From an uncultured Clostridia bacterium (GTDB lineage Bacteria > Bacillota > Clostridia > UBA1381): a stretch of 9,683 bases of DNA. Below, in pieces: positions 1-6,469 of the stretch (position 1 is its first letter; every line of letters starts with the position of its first letter). Below the pieces are notes generated by a model. That model saw only the letters and a program-made list of their open reading frames with translations, searched no databases and was not told where the DNA came from. The stretch is taken from positions 1 through 9,683 of the forward strand of contig CAMFCK010000013.1 of NCBI GenBank assembly GCA_945948775.1, in the 5' to 3' direction. The position numbers were made by a program, and so were the translations under genes.

Positions 1-1
1 A

Positions 2-1084
2 ATTGTCGCAGTAGCGGGCGGTATACTTCTGCTGTTAAACGTACCGAACGTAAGCTTTTCAGGAATGGCAGTCAATATAAGCATTATCGTACCGTTTTTA
101 AATATGACAAAGCAGTTTGTCGGCGCGATAAATCAGGTGTCCAGCCAGGTAAATGCCGTTGTTATGGGAATGGCGGGCGCAAAGCGTATTTTCAATCTGA
201 TGGACGAAGAGCCGGAGCAGGATGACGGATATGTAACTCTGGTCAATGCGAGAGAGGAAAACGGTGTGCTGACAGAGTGCGAGGAGCGTACCGGAATATG
301 GGCTTGGAAACACCCACATCAGGCGGACGGAACCGTAACATACACAAGGCTGACGGGAGATGTGCGGCTGTTTGATGTTGATTTTGCCTATGAGGAAGGA
401 AAAACCGTGCTGCATAATGTCAGCATTTATGCAAAGCCGGGACAAAAGGTGGCATTTGTCGGCGCTACCGGCGCAGGCAAGACTACTATCACCAATCTGC
501 TGAACCGATTTTACGATATTGCCGATGGAAAGATACGGTATGACGATATTAATATAAATAAAATAAGAAAAAGCGATCTGCGCCGTGCTCTGGGAATCGT
601 GCTTCAGGATACCAACCTGTTTACCGGCACCGTTATGGAGAATATACGCTACGGAAAGCTTGACGCGACAGATGAGGAATGTATTGCGGCTGCAAAGATT
701 GCCGGTGCCGATGATTTTATCACCCGTCTGCCGGAGGGGTACGAAACGCTCCTTTCGGGGAATGGGGCAAATCTTTCTCAAGGTCAAAGACAGCTTTTGT
801 CTATTGCCCGTGCCGCTGTTGCCGATCCGCCGGTTATGATTTTGGACGAGGCGACATCGTCTATCGACACAAGAACGGAAGCCATAGTTCAGCGCGGTAT
901 GGACGCTTTGATGGAGGGAAGGACGGTATTTGTAATTGCGCACCGTCTGTCCACGGTAAAAAATTCAGACGTTATTATCGTGCTTGACCACGGACGTATT
1001 ATTGAGCGCGGAAATCATGAAGCTTTGATCGCTCAGAAGGGGCAGTATTATCAGCTTTATACGGGAGCGTTTGAACTGGAATAA
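2..1084 (+). CDS. ABC transporter ATP-binding/permease protein, C-terminal part (5' end outside window)
   Basis: This is the 3' part of an ABC exporter half-transporter with a fused membrane domain and ATPase. The frame is open to the left edge, so the true start lies outside; the ATG at 65 is internal. Numbering from that ATG, the last transmembrane/coupling segment is at about 1-45. A linker of about 50 residues follows, with the RTGIWAWKHPH stretch that I know from clostridial heterodimeric multidrug exporters. The nucleotide-binding domain has Walker A GATGAGKT (133-140), the Q-loop glutamine in VLQDTNLF (Q181), signature LSQGQ (237-241, a variant of LSGGQ), Walker B VMILDE with catalytic glutamate (257-262) and the H-loop IAHRLS (H293). 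The C-terminus LYTGAFELE looks native. Such genes usually sit just downstream of the partner half-transporter, which would be left of the window. The substrate cannot be deduced. No terminator follows; a broken gene begins at once. Confidence 0.93.
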   Translation: MVAVAGGILLLLNVPNVSFSGMAVNISIIVPFLNMTKQFVGAINQVSSQVNAVVMGMAGAKRIFNLMDEEPEQDDGYVTLVNAREENGVLTECEERTGIWAWKHPHQADGTVTYTRLTGDVRLFDVDFAYEEGKTVLHNVSIYAKPGQKVAFVGATGAGKTTITNLLNRFYDIADGKIRYDDININKIRKSDLRRALGIVLQDTNLFTGTVMENIRYGKLDATDEECIAAAKIAGADDFITRLPEGYETLLSGNGANLSQGQRQLLSIARAAVADPPVMILDEATSSIDTRTEAIVQRGMDALMEGRTVFVIAHRLSTVKNSDVIIVLDHGRIIERGNHEALIAQKGQYYQLYTGAFELE

Positions 1085-1808
1085 GGTGTGCATTTTTAAC
1101 GTTACAGTCAATATCTCCGGTGGGGATTATGACAAGCTTAAGATCATCGGCGAAGAAGGCGCAGTTTTAAAGGGTTCGCTGACCGTAAACGACTGTAATG
1201 TTTTGGTGCAGGGACTTACTATAGACGGCGAAGCGGAGCAGCTTTTTAACGATGAAGAACTGGAAAAAATCAGAACAAACACCTATACCACAGCGAAAAA
1301 AACCGAATTTGCCTTGTGTGAGTCGGCATACCGTACAGAAGGCGTGATTCTGAACGGAAGAGGCTGCGAGCTTATCGGCTGTACGGTATATGATGTTATG
1401 GGAACTGCTGCGTCGGTAAGTGGAGATAATGCCTATGTTGCGGATAACTATATCAGCAAGGTTGGAGGCGGCATTGTTACAGGCTGTAAAAACGGCATTA
1501 TAGAAAATAATGAGATCAACAGGATAAACTGCTTTTTCGGCGAGGGCGGCAGCGGAGATGTTTTCCGCCTGTTCGGAAACAATGTGATCATATGCAGAAA
1601 TTACGCCCACGGAACAGCTGAAGATGATGTGTGGCATGCGTTGTCAAAGACTGCGGCTCATGCCGATTTTATCCGGAGCTTTGACGATAACAAGACGGAA
1701 TCGGGCAATATGCTGATAGAAAATAACATCGCGCACGGCTTCTATCATCAGGGAATAAAAGATAATCCCCGTAGAAACCGCATAACTACGGGCTTCACGG
1801 GGATTTAA
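1071..1808 (+). pseudogene. Right-handed parallel beta-helix protein, truncated at both ends
   Basis: The frame encodes about 225 residues rich in short strand-turn repeats with Asn ladders, such as GIIENNEINRI, NVIICRNYAHG and NMLIENNIAHG. This is typical of right-handed parallel beta-helix proteins of the pectate-lyase/polysaccharide-lyase superfamily, which are often secreted and act on polysaccharides. There is no signal peptide. The only starts are a TTG at 1071 inside the end of the ABC gene and a GTG at 1086, neither with a well-spaced ribosome binding site. The homology-like part begins around 1100 (VTVNISGGDYDKLKIIG), so the N-terminus has been lost. The fold-like sequence stops near 1758 (YHQGI), and the last ~16 residues are a read-through of the hairpin at 1764-1805. 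I therefore read it as a gene fragment whose 3' side was cut by the integrase-bearing element. Fold is fairly sure; enzyme activity is unknown. Confidence 0.7.
1764..1805 (-). terminator. Hairpin terminator at the end of the integrase remnant, with an alternative inner stem
   Basis: AATCCCCGT (1764-1772) is a perfect 9-base inverted repeat of ACGGGGATT (1797-1805). On the minus strand it is followed by ATCTTTTATT, so it can act as an intrinsic terminator for the integrase. A second perfect stem, CCCGTAG (1768-1774) with CTACGGG (1786-1792), uses part of the same left arm, so the two pairings exclude each other. A hairpin of this kind just past int is common at the ends of clostridial integrative elements and may mark the element boundary. 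Confidence 0.55.
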
Positions 1809-1819
1809 GTGAGTCGTGA

Positions 1820-1837
1820 GTACTAAAAGCGTACTAA
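1820..1837. repeat. Short direct repeat GTACTAA x2, one helical turn apart
   Basis: GTACTAA occurs at 1820-1826 and 1831-1837, with 11 bases from start to start, between the hairpin and the integrase stop codon. Arm-type integrase or excisionase binding sites in tyrosine-recombinase elements often look like this and lie near int. The assignment is only positional; two 7-mers could be chance. Confidence 0.25.
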
Positions 1838-1846
1838 TATACGAGC

Positions 1847-2443
1847 TTACTGAGCTATCTCACTGAGTTTATCAGCGACTTCTTGTTGCTTGTTCGGATA
1901 CAAGTGAGAGTAAGTCTGCAAAGTGGTTTCAATGTTCTCGTGTCCCAAATGCTCTGATACCAACAAAGGTTGGAAACCGAGTTCAATTAAAAGCGAAGTG
2001 TGAGAGTGTCTGATGTCGTGTACTCTAATCTTCTTCACACCCGACAATCTACATCCTCGAATCATCTCGTGAGATAAATAGCTTTTTGTGCAGGTAAACA
2101 ACCTATCGGTAGGACGATAGCTGTATAGGTTGCCTGCATAATTTTTTATTATCTCCATTGTCTGTATAGGCAATGTGATGACTCTCTTGCTCTTGGGAGT
2201 CTTCGGAGTTTGTATTAAATCTTCTCCATTAAATATTACATAACTTTTGTTTATATCCACAGTATTCTTTTCAAAGTTAAAGTCTTTTAATGTTAGAGCA
2301 AGCAGTTCGCCCTCTCGGATTCCGCTATAAAACATAAGGTTGAATATAGCTTCCGACATTGGCTTATCTTTAATTGCTTCAAAGAATAATTTAAACTCAT
2401 CCAGAGTCCAGAACTGTAATCCCTCTGCGTGTTTCTTTCCCAT
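1847..2443 (-). pseudogene. Tyrosine site-specific integrase, catalytic domain only (N-terminus lost)
   Basis: This encodes 198 residues of a phage/ICE-type tyrosine recombinase that would integrate or excise a mobile element. The catalytic set is visible: Arg in SGIREGELLAL, a lysine in the beta-hairpin TPKTPKSKRVI, HDIRHSHTS (HxxR), LGHENIETT (second His) and the nucleophile Tyr in LQTYSHLYP. Family members are about 370-400 residues long, with an AP2-like arm-binding domain and a SAM-like core-binding domain in front; both are missing. Homology-like sequence begins at MGKKHAEG, which in full-length relatives, as I recall them, is internal (after the core-binding domain). Upstream of 2443 the frame turns into antisense of the glycoside hydrolase fragment, and no Shine-Dalgarno precedes this ATG. 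It is therefore most likely a non-functional remnant, although a catalytic-only protein could be made if another signal drove it. It ends with a hairpin terminator at 1764-1805. Confidence 0.85.
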
Positions 2444-2731
2444 AATGTGAAGCTGTTGGAGGAGTATGAAATAAACTATACTATGTGGAACTATAAATCG
2501 GCTGTTCCATATACCGATGCAAACAGCAGTTGGGCGATTTACACCAGAACATATACGGATTCGGAAATCGGGCGGATTTTTAGCAAAGCTGACTTAGGAG
2601 CATGGCGAGAGCCGTCTTTTTATACCGCAGAGGAGTGGGCAAAATTTTACAAGGCTTGGTGGAGCGCCGATTATTTGTCAACTAAGAACTTTACATTTAA
2701 CAAAACACTGATAGAATATCTGCGTACTTAA
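2432..2731 (+). pseudogene. C-terminal fragment of a GH5-like glycoside hydrolase (cellulase family)
   Basis: About 96 residues are open up to the TAA at 2729-2731. The stretch LLEEYEINYTMWNYKSA, followed by NSSWAIYT, resembles the eighth beta-strand region of GH5-type (beta/alpha)8 hydrolases, where a conserved Trp lines the sugar-binding site. The remainder (AEEWAKFYKAWW ... TLIEYLR) would be the terminal helices. Both catalytic glutamates of a GH5 enzyme lie before this region, so the fragment cannot be active. The reading frame upstream of about 2443 is antisense of the integrase, and the GTG at 2429 has no ribosome binding site, so the break is at about 2443/2444. The family call is from memory of the W-x-Y-K pattern and is moderate; that this is a 5'-truncated gene end is more secure. 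Confidence 0.5.
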
Positions 2732-2770
2732 TGAATTGTATTCGCATACAAGAGATTGGCGGCATTGCTG

Positions 2771-2953
2771 TCAGGAAGCGTCTGCGGTGCTCTCCGATTC
2801 GCCGGATAAGCTCTTGCGCACAGCAATGGCGGAAAGTGTATCGCTCAGCATAACCAAGTCTGCCGCTAAAACGGCAAGCTCATCATCGGATAGGTGTTGC
2901 GAAAGGACGCATGCAAGAGCGGTTATGGCAGCAACATCGGAGCAATTGTGCAT
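2771..2953 (-). CDS. Small protein, DUF6774-like (60 aa)
   Basis: The ATG at 2953 is preceded by GAGGTG with a 6-base spacer, which decides the start over the in-frame GTG at 2962 that lies inside the Shine-Dalgarno. The 60-residue product begins MHNCSDVAAITALACVLSQ and continues with LSDDELAVLAADLVMLSDTLSAI. It is a short, mostly hydrophobic helical core with an acidic turn, then a polar Ser/Glu-rich tail. This pattern recalls the small clostridial DUF6774 family (ACxxxQ..SDDELxxLxxxxxxLxDTL), whose function is unknown to me. No signal peptide or convincing membrane helix is evident. It lies downstream of the 62-residue small gene on the same strand, beyond that gene's terminator, so it may be transcribed by read-through; I see no clear promoter of its own. 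Confidence 0.7.
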   Translation of the reverse strand: MHNCSDVAAITALACVLSQHLSDDELAVLAADLVMLSDTLSAIAVRKSLSGESESTADAS

Positions 2954-3035
2954 ATAAATCACCTCAGCTTTATACTATGTCCCAAGCGATGAATTTGTGA
3001 AATTGAATGGCAGGATAGCAGCGCATGTAACGGAA

Positions 3036-3061
3036 AGATAAAACCGCTCCGTATGGAGCGG
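3036..3061 (-). terminator. Intrinsic terminator behind the 62-aa small gene
   Basis: CCGCTCC (3044-3050) and GGAGCGG (3055-3061) form a perfect 7-bp GC-rich stem with a GTAT loop. On the minus strand it is followed by TTTTATCTTTCC. It lies 5 bases past the stop codon of the small gene at 3067-3255. Confidence 0.75.
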
Positions 3062-3066
3062 CATGA

Positions 3067-3255
3067 TTATTGTCCGATGTTGTCCTTTTTCGTATCATGA
3101 TAAACCTTTTGTGCAGGACTGTGCGTTCCGGCAATAATTGGATTTGCCTGAGTATTGCCATGCTTGGCTTTACCTTGAATTTCGGGTACGGGTGCGGCGT
3201 CATTGCGCGGTTTGGTATGCGTTATTGACGGACGCCCCATTCCTTTTTTAGCCAT
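3067..3255 (-). CDS. Small basic hypothetical protein (62 aa)
   Basis: The ATG at 3255 follows GAGGTGA with a 5-base spacer; longer in-frame starts upstream (to 3324) would ignore this site and run through the promoter. The 62-residue product starts MAKKGMGRPSITHTKPRND, has a proline-rich centre (AAPVPEIQGKAKHG) and ends in a polar tail. It is rich in Lys, Arg, His, Pro and Gly, has almost no hydrophobic core, no Cys and no signal peptide, and is probably largely disordered. I do not recognise a domain. It has its own promoter candidate (3304-3332), a ribosome binding site and a terminator immediately behind it. That compact arrangement argues for a real, separately expressed small gene rather than a chance frame. 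A role in binding nucleic acid or another anionic partner is only suggested by composition. Confidence 0.65.
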   Translation of the reverse strand: MAKKGMGRPSITHTKPRNDAAPVPEIQGKAKHGNTQANPIIAGTHSPAQKVYHDTKKDNIGQ

Positions 3256-3303
3256 TAAAATCACCTCGTACCTAGTATGTGCAAGGCTAAAGAGAATTAT
3301 TAA

Positions 3304-3332
3304 TTTATATGAGCATATGTGCAATTATGCAA
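3304..3332 (-). promoter_or_regulatory. Putative sigma-A promoter of the 62-aa small gene
   Basis: Read on the minus strand, TTGCAT (3332-3327) and TATAAA (3309-3304) are separated by 17 bases. The -10 box ends 48 bases before the ATG at 3255. The -10 is good and the -35 weak; an overlapping alternative (TTGCAC with AATAAT, also 17 bases apart) exists a few bases downstream. Confidence 0.4.
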
Positions 3333-3455
3333 AACAATTTTAAGGGACATAAAATACTGTAAGCCTGTGCGAGATGATTAAATGGGGACACATAAATACC
3401 GTGTAAATATATATTTGTTCGCAAAACATGCAGATAAACAAAAAATAAAAGGGGT

Positions 3456-3588
3456 TGTGTTAAGCAATCCCATATTATGGGCTGATTGGATTTAGACACA
3501 GAACGGAAAACCAAAGCCAAATGCGGTTTTGACCGCATTCGACCTTGCGCCAAGGCATACGAGGGTACGTCGGGAGGTGAGGTTTTTT
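3456..3588 (+). ncRNA. Candidate structured RNA: three consecutive hairpins ending in a T-run
   Basis: On the plus strand three foldable elements follow each other. The first is a long imperfect hairpin: TGTGT 3456-3460 with ACACA 3496-3500, TAA with TTA, CAAT 3465-3468 with ATTG 3485-3488, and CCCAT 3469-3473 with ATGGG 3477-3481. The second is a perfect 8-bp hairpin, AATGCGGT 3520-3527 with ACCGCATT 3532-3539. The third is CCTTG 3543-3547 with CAAGG 3552-3556. The third left arm can alternatively pair with GTGAGGT (3577-3583, allowing G-U), directly before six Ts, giving a terminator-like end. No known RNA class is recognised, and no strong promoter is seen on this strand. It may be an RNA gene or only a palindrome-rich intergenic repeat. 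Confidence 0.3.
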
Positions 3589-3593
3589 CGCAA

Positions 3594-3634
3594 CAAAAAA
3601 GCATTATTATTTTTATAATAACAATGCTTTTTTG
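3594..3634 (-). terminator. Long A/T-flanked hairpin terminator of ppdK, probably bidirectional
   Basis: CAAAAAAGCATT (3594-3605) pairs perfectly with AATGCTTTTTTG (3623-3634), with further A/T pairing inside the loop. The arms carry A6 and T6, so either strand would give a stem followed by U residues. It lies 53 bases beyond the ppdK stop codon and faces any transcript arriving from the left as well. Confidence 0.75.
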
Positions 3635-3687
3635 CGTTCTGCGCTAAATGCAACAGCCCATTATATTATAATTGTACTTTCAGCTGA

Positions 3688-6318
3688 TTATTTGCTGCTT
3701 TTGATAGCAGCCTGCGCTGCAGCAAGTCTTGCAATAGGAACCCTGAACGGTGAGCAGGATACATATGTCAGACCAACATTATGGCAGAACTCAACGGTAG
3801 AGGGATCGCCGCCGTGCTCGCCGCAGATGCCGAGTGTGATGTCGGGGCGTGTAGCCTTACCCATTTCAACAGCCATCTTTACAAGCTTGCCTACACCTAC
3901 CTGATCAAGCTTTGCAAACGGATCTGATTCATAAATCTTATTGTCATAATATGCACCGAGGAATTTGCCTGCGTCATCACGCGAGAAGCCGAAGGTCATC
4001 TGTGTAAGGTCATTTGTACCGAAGGAGAAGAATTCAGCTTCCTTAGCAATTTCGTCAGCGGTAAGAGCCGCTCTCGGAATTTCAATCATGGTGCCGACCT
4101 TGTACTTGAGGGATATGCCTGCTTCTGCAATAACAGCATCAGCAGTTTCTGTAACTGTCTTTTTAACAAAAGCCAGCTCCTTTACCTCGCCAACCAGCGG
4201 AATCATAATTTCAGGAACAATATCCCATTCAGGATGTGCTTTCTGAACATTTATAGCCGCTTTGATAACTGCTCTTGTCTGCATTGCAGCAATTTCCGGA
4301 TAGGTTACAGCCAGACGGCAGCCGCGATGTCCCATCATTGGGTTGAACTCATGCAGACCTGCGATGATTGCCTTGATATCTTCAACGCTCTTGCCCTGTG
4401 CCTTAGCAAGAAGCTCAATGTCCTTTTCCTCTGTCGGAACGAACTCATGCAGAGGGGGATCAAGGAAACGAATATTTACATGCTTGCCCTCCATAGCAAC
4501 ATAGAGCTGCTCGAAGTCGCCCTGCTGCATCGGCTCAAGCTTTGCAAGAGCTGCTTCTCTCTGCTCAACAGTATCGGAGCAGATCATCTCACGGATAGCC
4601 GCGATTCTGTCAGGATCAAAGAACATATGCTCGGTACGGCAAAGACCGATGCCCTGTGCGCCAAACTTTGCAGCCTGCTTTGCGTCCTTCGGAGTATCTG
4701 CGTTTGTTCTTACCTCGAGCGTTCTGTACTCATCCGCCCATGCCATAATTCTTCCGAATTCTCCGCCGATAGATGCTTCTACAGTCGGAATAGCTTCGCC
4801 GTAGATGTTGCCTGTCGAACCGTCGAGTGAGATCCAGTCGCCTTCGGTATATGTCCTTCCTGCGAGAGTGAAACGCTTGTTCTCCTCGTCCATCTTTATT
4901 TCGCCGCAGCCGGATACGCAGCAGGTACCCATACCGCGTGCAACAACAGCTGCATGTGAGGTCATACCGCCGCGAACGGTCAGAATGCCCTGTGAATAAT
5001 GCATACCCTCAATATCCTCCGGGGAGGTTTCAAGTCTTACCAAAACGACCTTTTCGCCGCGCTGCGCCCATTCTGTAGCGTCCTCTGCGGTAAAGACTAT
5101 ACGTCCGCATGCAGCACCGGGAGATGCAGCAAGAGCTGATGCTACCGGCTTTGCAGCCTTTAATGCAGCAGCCTCAAACTGCGGATGCAAAAGCGCGTCA
5201 AGCTGCTTCGGATCAATCATAAGAACAGCTTCCTTAGGAGTGATCATGCCCTCGTCAACAAGGTCACATGCGATTTTTAGAGCTGCGGCAGCTGTTCTCT
5301 TTCCGTTTCTGGTCTGGAGCATGTAAAGCTTTTTATCCTCAATAGTAAACTCCATATCCTGCATATCTCTGTAGTGTGCTTCAAGGATCTTGCAGATTTC
5401 AACAAACTGGTTGTAAGCTTCTTCGGAAACGTCCTTAAGCTGGTCGATAGACTGCGGAGTTCTTACGCCGGCAACAACGTCCTCGCCCTGCGCGTTCATA
5501 AGGAATTCACCGAAGAGCTTCTTTTCGCCGGTTGCGGGGTTTCTTGTAAAGGCAACTCCTGTACCGGAGGTTTCACCCATGTTACCGAATACCATCGCTT
5601 GTACGTTAACCGCTGTTCCCCATGAACCGGGGATATCGTTCATTCTTCTGTAGTAGATGGCTCTGGGGTTGTTCCAGGAACGGAATACAGCCTTTACAGC
5701 GCCCATGAGCTGTTCCTTAGGATCGCTCGGAAAATCTGTGCCGATTTTCGCTTTGTATTCAGCCTTGAACTGAGAAGCCAGCTCCTTTAAGTCTTCTGCT
5801 GTAAGCTCTGTGTCGTACTGAACGCCCTTCTTCTCCTTCATAGCGTCTATGAGCTGTTCGAAATACTTCTTGCCGACCTCCATAACAACGTCGGAATACA
5901 TCTGGATAAATCTTCTGTAGCAGTCCCATGCCCATCTCGGATTTCCGGATTTTGCAGCAATTACTTCAACGACCGTTTCATTAAGTCCCAGATTAAGAAT
6001 GGTATCCATCATACCCGGCATTGACGCTCTTGCGCCAGAACGAACGGATACAAGAAGGGGATTTTCTGTGTCGCCGAATTTCTTGCCGGTAATTTCCTCC
6101 ATTTTTACGATATACTCCATAATCTGTGCCTGGATTTCATCGTTGATTTTTTCGCCGTCCTCATAGTATTGGGTACAAGCCTCGGTAGTAATAGTGAAGC
6201 CCTGCGGAACGGGCATTCCAAGATTGGTCATTTCGGCAAGGTTAGCGCCCTTGCCGCCGAGGAGCTCACGCATTGAGCCGTTTCCCTCAGAGAACAAGTA
6301 AACAAATTTCTTACTCAT
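3688..6318 (-). CDS. ppdK: Pyruvate, phosphate dikinase
   Basis: Cytosolic enzyme that reversibly converts pyruvate, ATP and phosphate to PEP, AMP and pyrophosphate. In fermentative Clostridia it can serve glycolysis (PPi-linked) or gluconeogenic PEP supply. The 876-residue length matches the family (about 874 in Clostridium symbiosum). The N-terminal ATP-grasp domain shows GGKGANLAEMTNLGMPVPQGF (21-41) and SMPGMMDTILNLG (99-111). The swivelling domain has GGMTSHAAVVARG with the phospho-accepting His455. The C-terminal PEP/pyruvate TIM barrel shows Arg561 (CRTEH), Arg617 (NIRFLD), Glu746 (MIEIPRA), the SFGTNDLTQ loop (765-773) and the catalytic Cys832 in ICGEHGGD. All expected key residues are present, so it should be active. 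The start is set by AGGAGGAAG 7-15 bases upstream of the ATG. It has its own promoter (6382-6409) and terminator (3594-3634), so it is probably monocistronic. I see no sign of a regulatory kinase/phosphatase (PDRP) gene nearby. Confidence 0.98.
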   Translation of the reverse strand: MSKKFVYLFSEGNGSMRELLGGKGANLAEMTNLGMPVPQGFTITTEACTQYYEDGEKINDEIQAQIMEYIVKMEEITGKKFGDTENPLLVSVRSGARASMPGMMDTILNLGLNETVVEVIAAKSGNPRWAWDCYRRFIQMYSDVVMEVGKKYFEQLIDAMKEKKGVQYDTELTAEDLKELASQFKAEYKAKIGTDFPSDPKEQLMGAVKAVFRSWNNPRAIYYRRMNDIPGSWGTAVNVQAMVFGNMGETSGTGVAFTRNPATGEKKLFGEFLMNAQGEDVVAGVRTPQSIDQLKDVSEEAYNQFVEICKILEAHYRDMQDMEFTIEDKKLYMLQTRNGKRTAAAALKIACDLVDEGMITPKEAVLMIDPKQLDALLHPQFEAAALKAAKPVASALAASPGAACGRIVFTAEDATEWAQRGEKVVLVRLETSPEDIEGMHYSQGILTVRGGMTSHAAVVARGMGTCCVSGCGEIKMDEENKRFTLAGRTYTEGDWISLDGSTGNIYGEAIPTVEASIGGEFGRIMAWADEYRTLEVRTNADTPKDAKQAAKFGAQGIGLCRTEHMFFDPDRIAAIREMICSDTVEQREAALAKLEPMQQGDFEQLYVAMEGKHVNIRFLDPPLHEFVPTEEKDIELLAKAQGKSVEDIKAIIAGLHEFNPMMGHRGCRLAVTYPEIAAMQTRAVIKAAINVQKAHPEWDIVPEIMIPLVGEVKELAFVKKTVTETADAVIAEAGISLKYKVGTMIEIPRAALTADEIAKEAEFFSFGTNDLTQMTFGFSRDDAGKFLGAYYDNKIYESDPFAKLDQVGVGKLVKMAVEMGKATRPDITLGICGEHGGDPSTVEFCHNVGLTYVSCSPFRVPIARLAAAQAAIKSSK

Positions 6319-6381
6319 TGGTATCTTCCTCCTGTTAAGTTTTTACGGACCCCGCAGTCCTGCTTTTATCATAGCCTTTAT

Positions 6382-6409
6382 ATTATATCACAAATTTTGA
6401 AAATGTCCA
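6382..6409 (-). promoter_or_regulatory. Promoter of ppdK with extended -10
   Basis: On the minus strand, TGGACA (6409-6404) and TATAAT (6387-6382) are separated by 16 bases, and TG one base before the -10 makes it an extended -10 element. This places the 5' end roughly 55-60 bases before the ppdK ATG. The leader contains only a short GGAC/GTCC hairpin near 6350-6362 and no riboswitch that I recognise. Confidence 0.7.
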
Positions 6410-6469
6410 CCTGTTTTTTGAAATATTTCCTAATATATTGAAAAAATTTTAACAAAGTTGTATTTTTCG

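Larger units (their letters stand above)
3256..3687. other. Gene-free stretch between small genes and ppdK
   Basis: These 432 bases hold no convincing gene. The 99-codon minus frame across 3305-3604 has no ribosome binding site, crosses the terminator and hairpins, and is not protein-like in composition. The stretch contains the small-gene promoter (3304-3332), an A/T-rich block (about 3330-3450), a run of hairpins (3456-3583) and the long terminator hairpin (3594-3634). Confidence 0.6.

Noticed and set aside
98..943. 281-codon open frame on the minus strand
   Set aside because: It lies antisense to the ABC exporter, whose ATPase motifs are clear; the composition is not protein-like and there is no ribosome binding site.
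2736..2751. Hairpin TTGTAT/ATACAA with a TCGC loop as terminator of the 60-aa gene or the hydrolase fragment
   Set aside because: The stem is A/T-rich, only 6 bp, and not followed by a T-run on either strand.
2736..2957. 73-codon plus-strand frame
   Set aside because: It overlaps the minus-strand 60-aa gene, which has a properly spaced ribosome binding site and DUF6774-like sequence; the plus frame has neither.
3571..3590. GGGAGGTGA as a ribosome binding site for a plus-strand gene
   Set aside because: No start codon lies at a suitable distance and no open frame follows before the terminator hairpin.
3510..3590. Signal recognition particle RNA (GCCAAGGC... resembles part of 4.5S RNA)
   Set aside because: The essential GGAAG/AGCAG asymmetric loop core is absent.
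3305..3604. 99-codon minus-strand frame in the gene-free stretch
   Set aside because: It runs through the terminator arm, several hairpins and the promoter of the 62-aa gene, has no Shine-Dalgarno, and its product shows no recognisable pattern.
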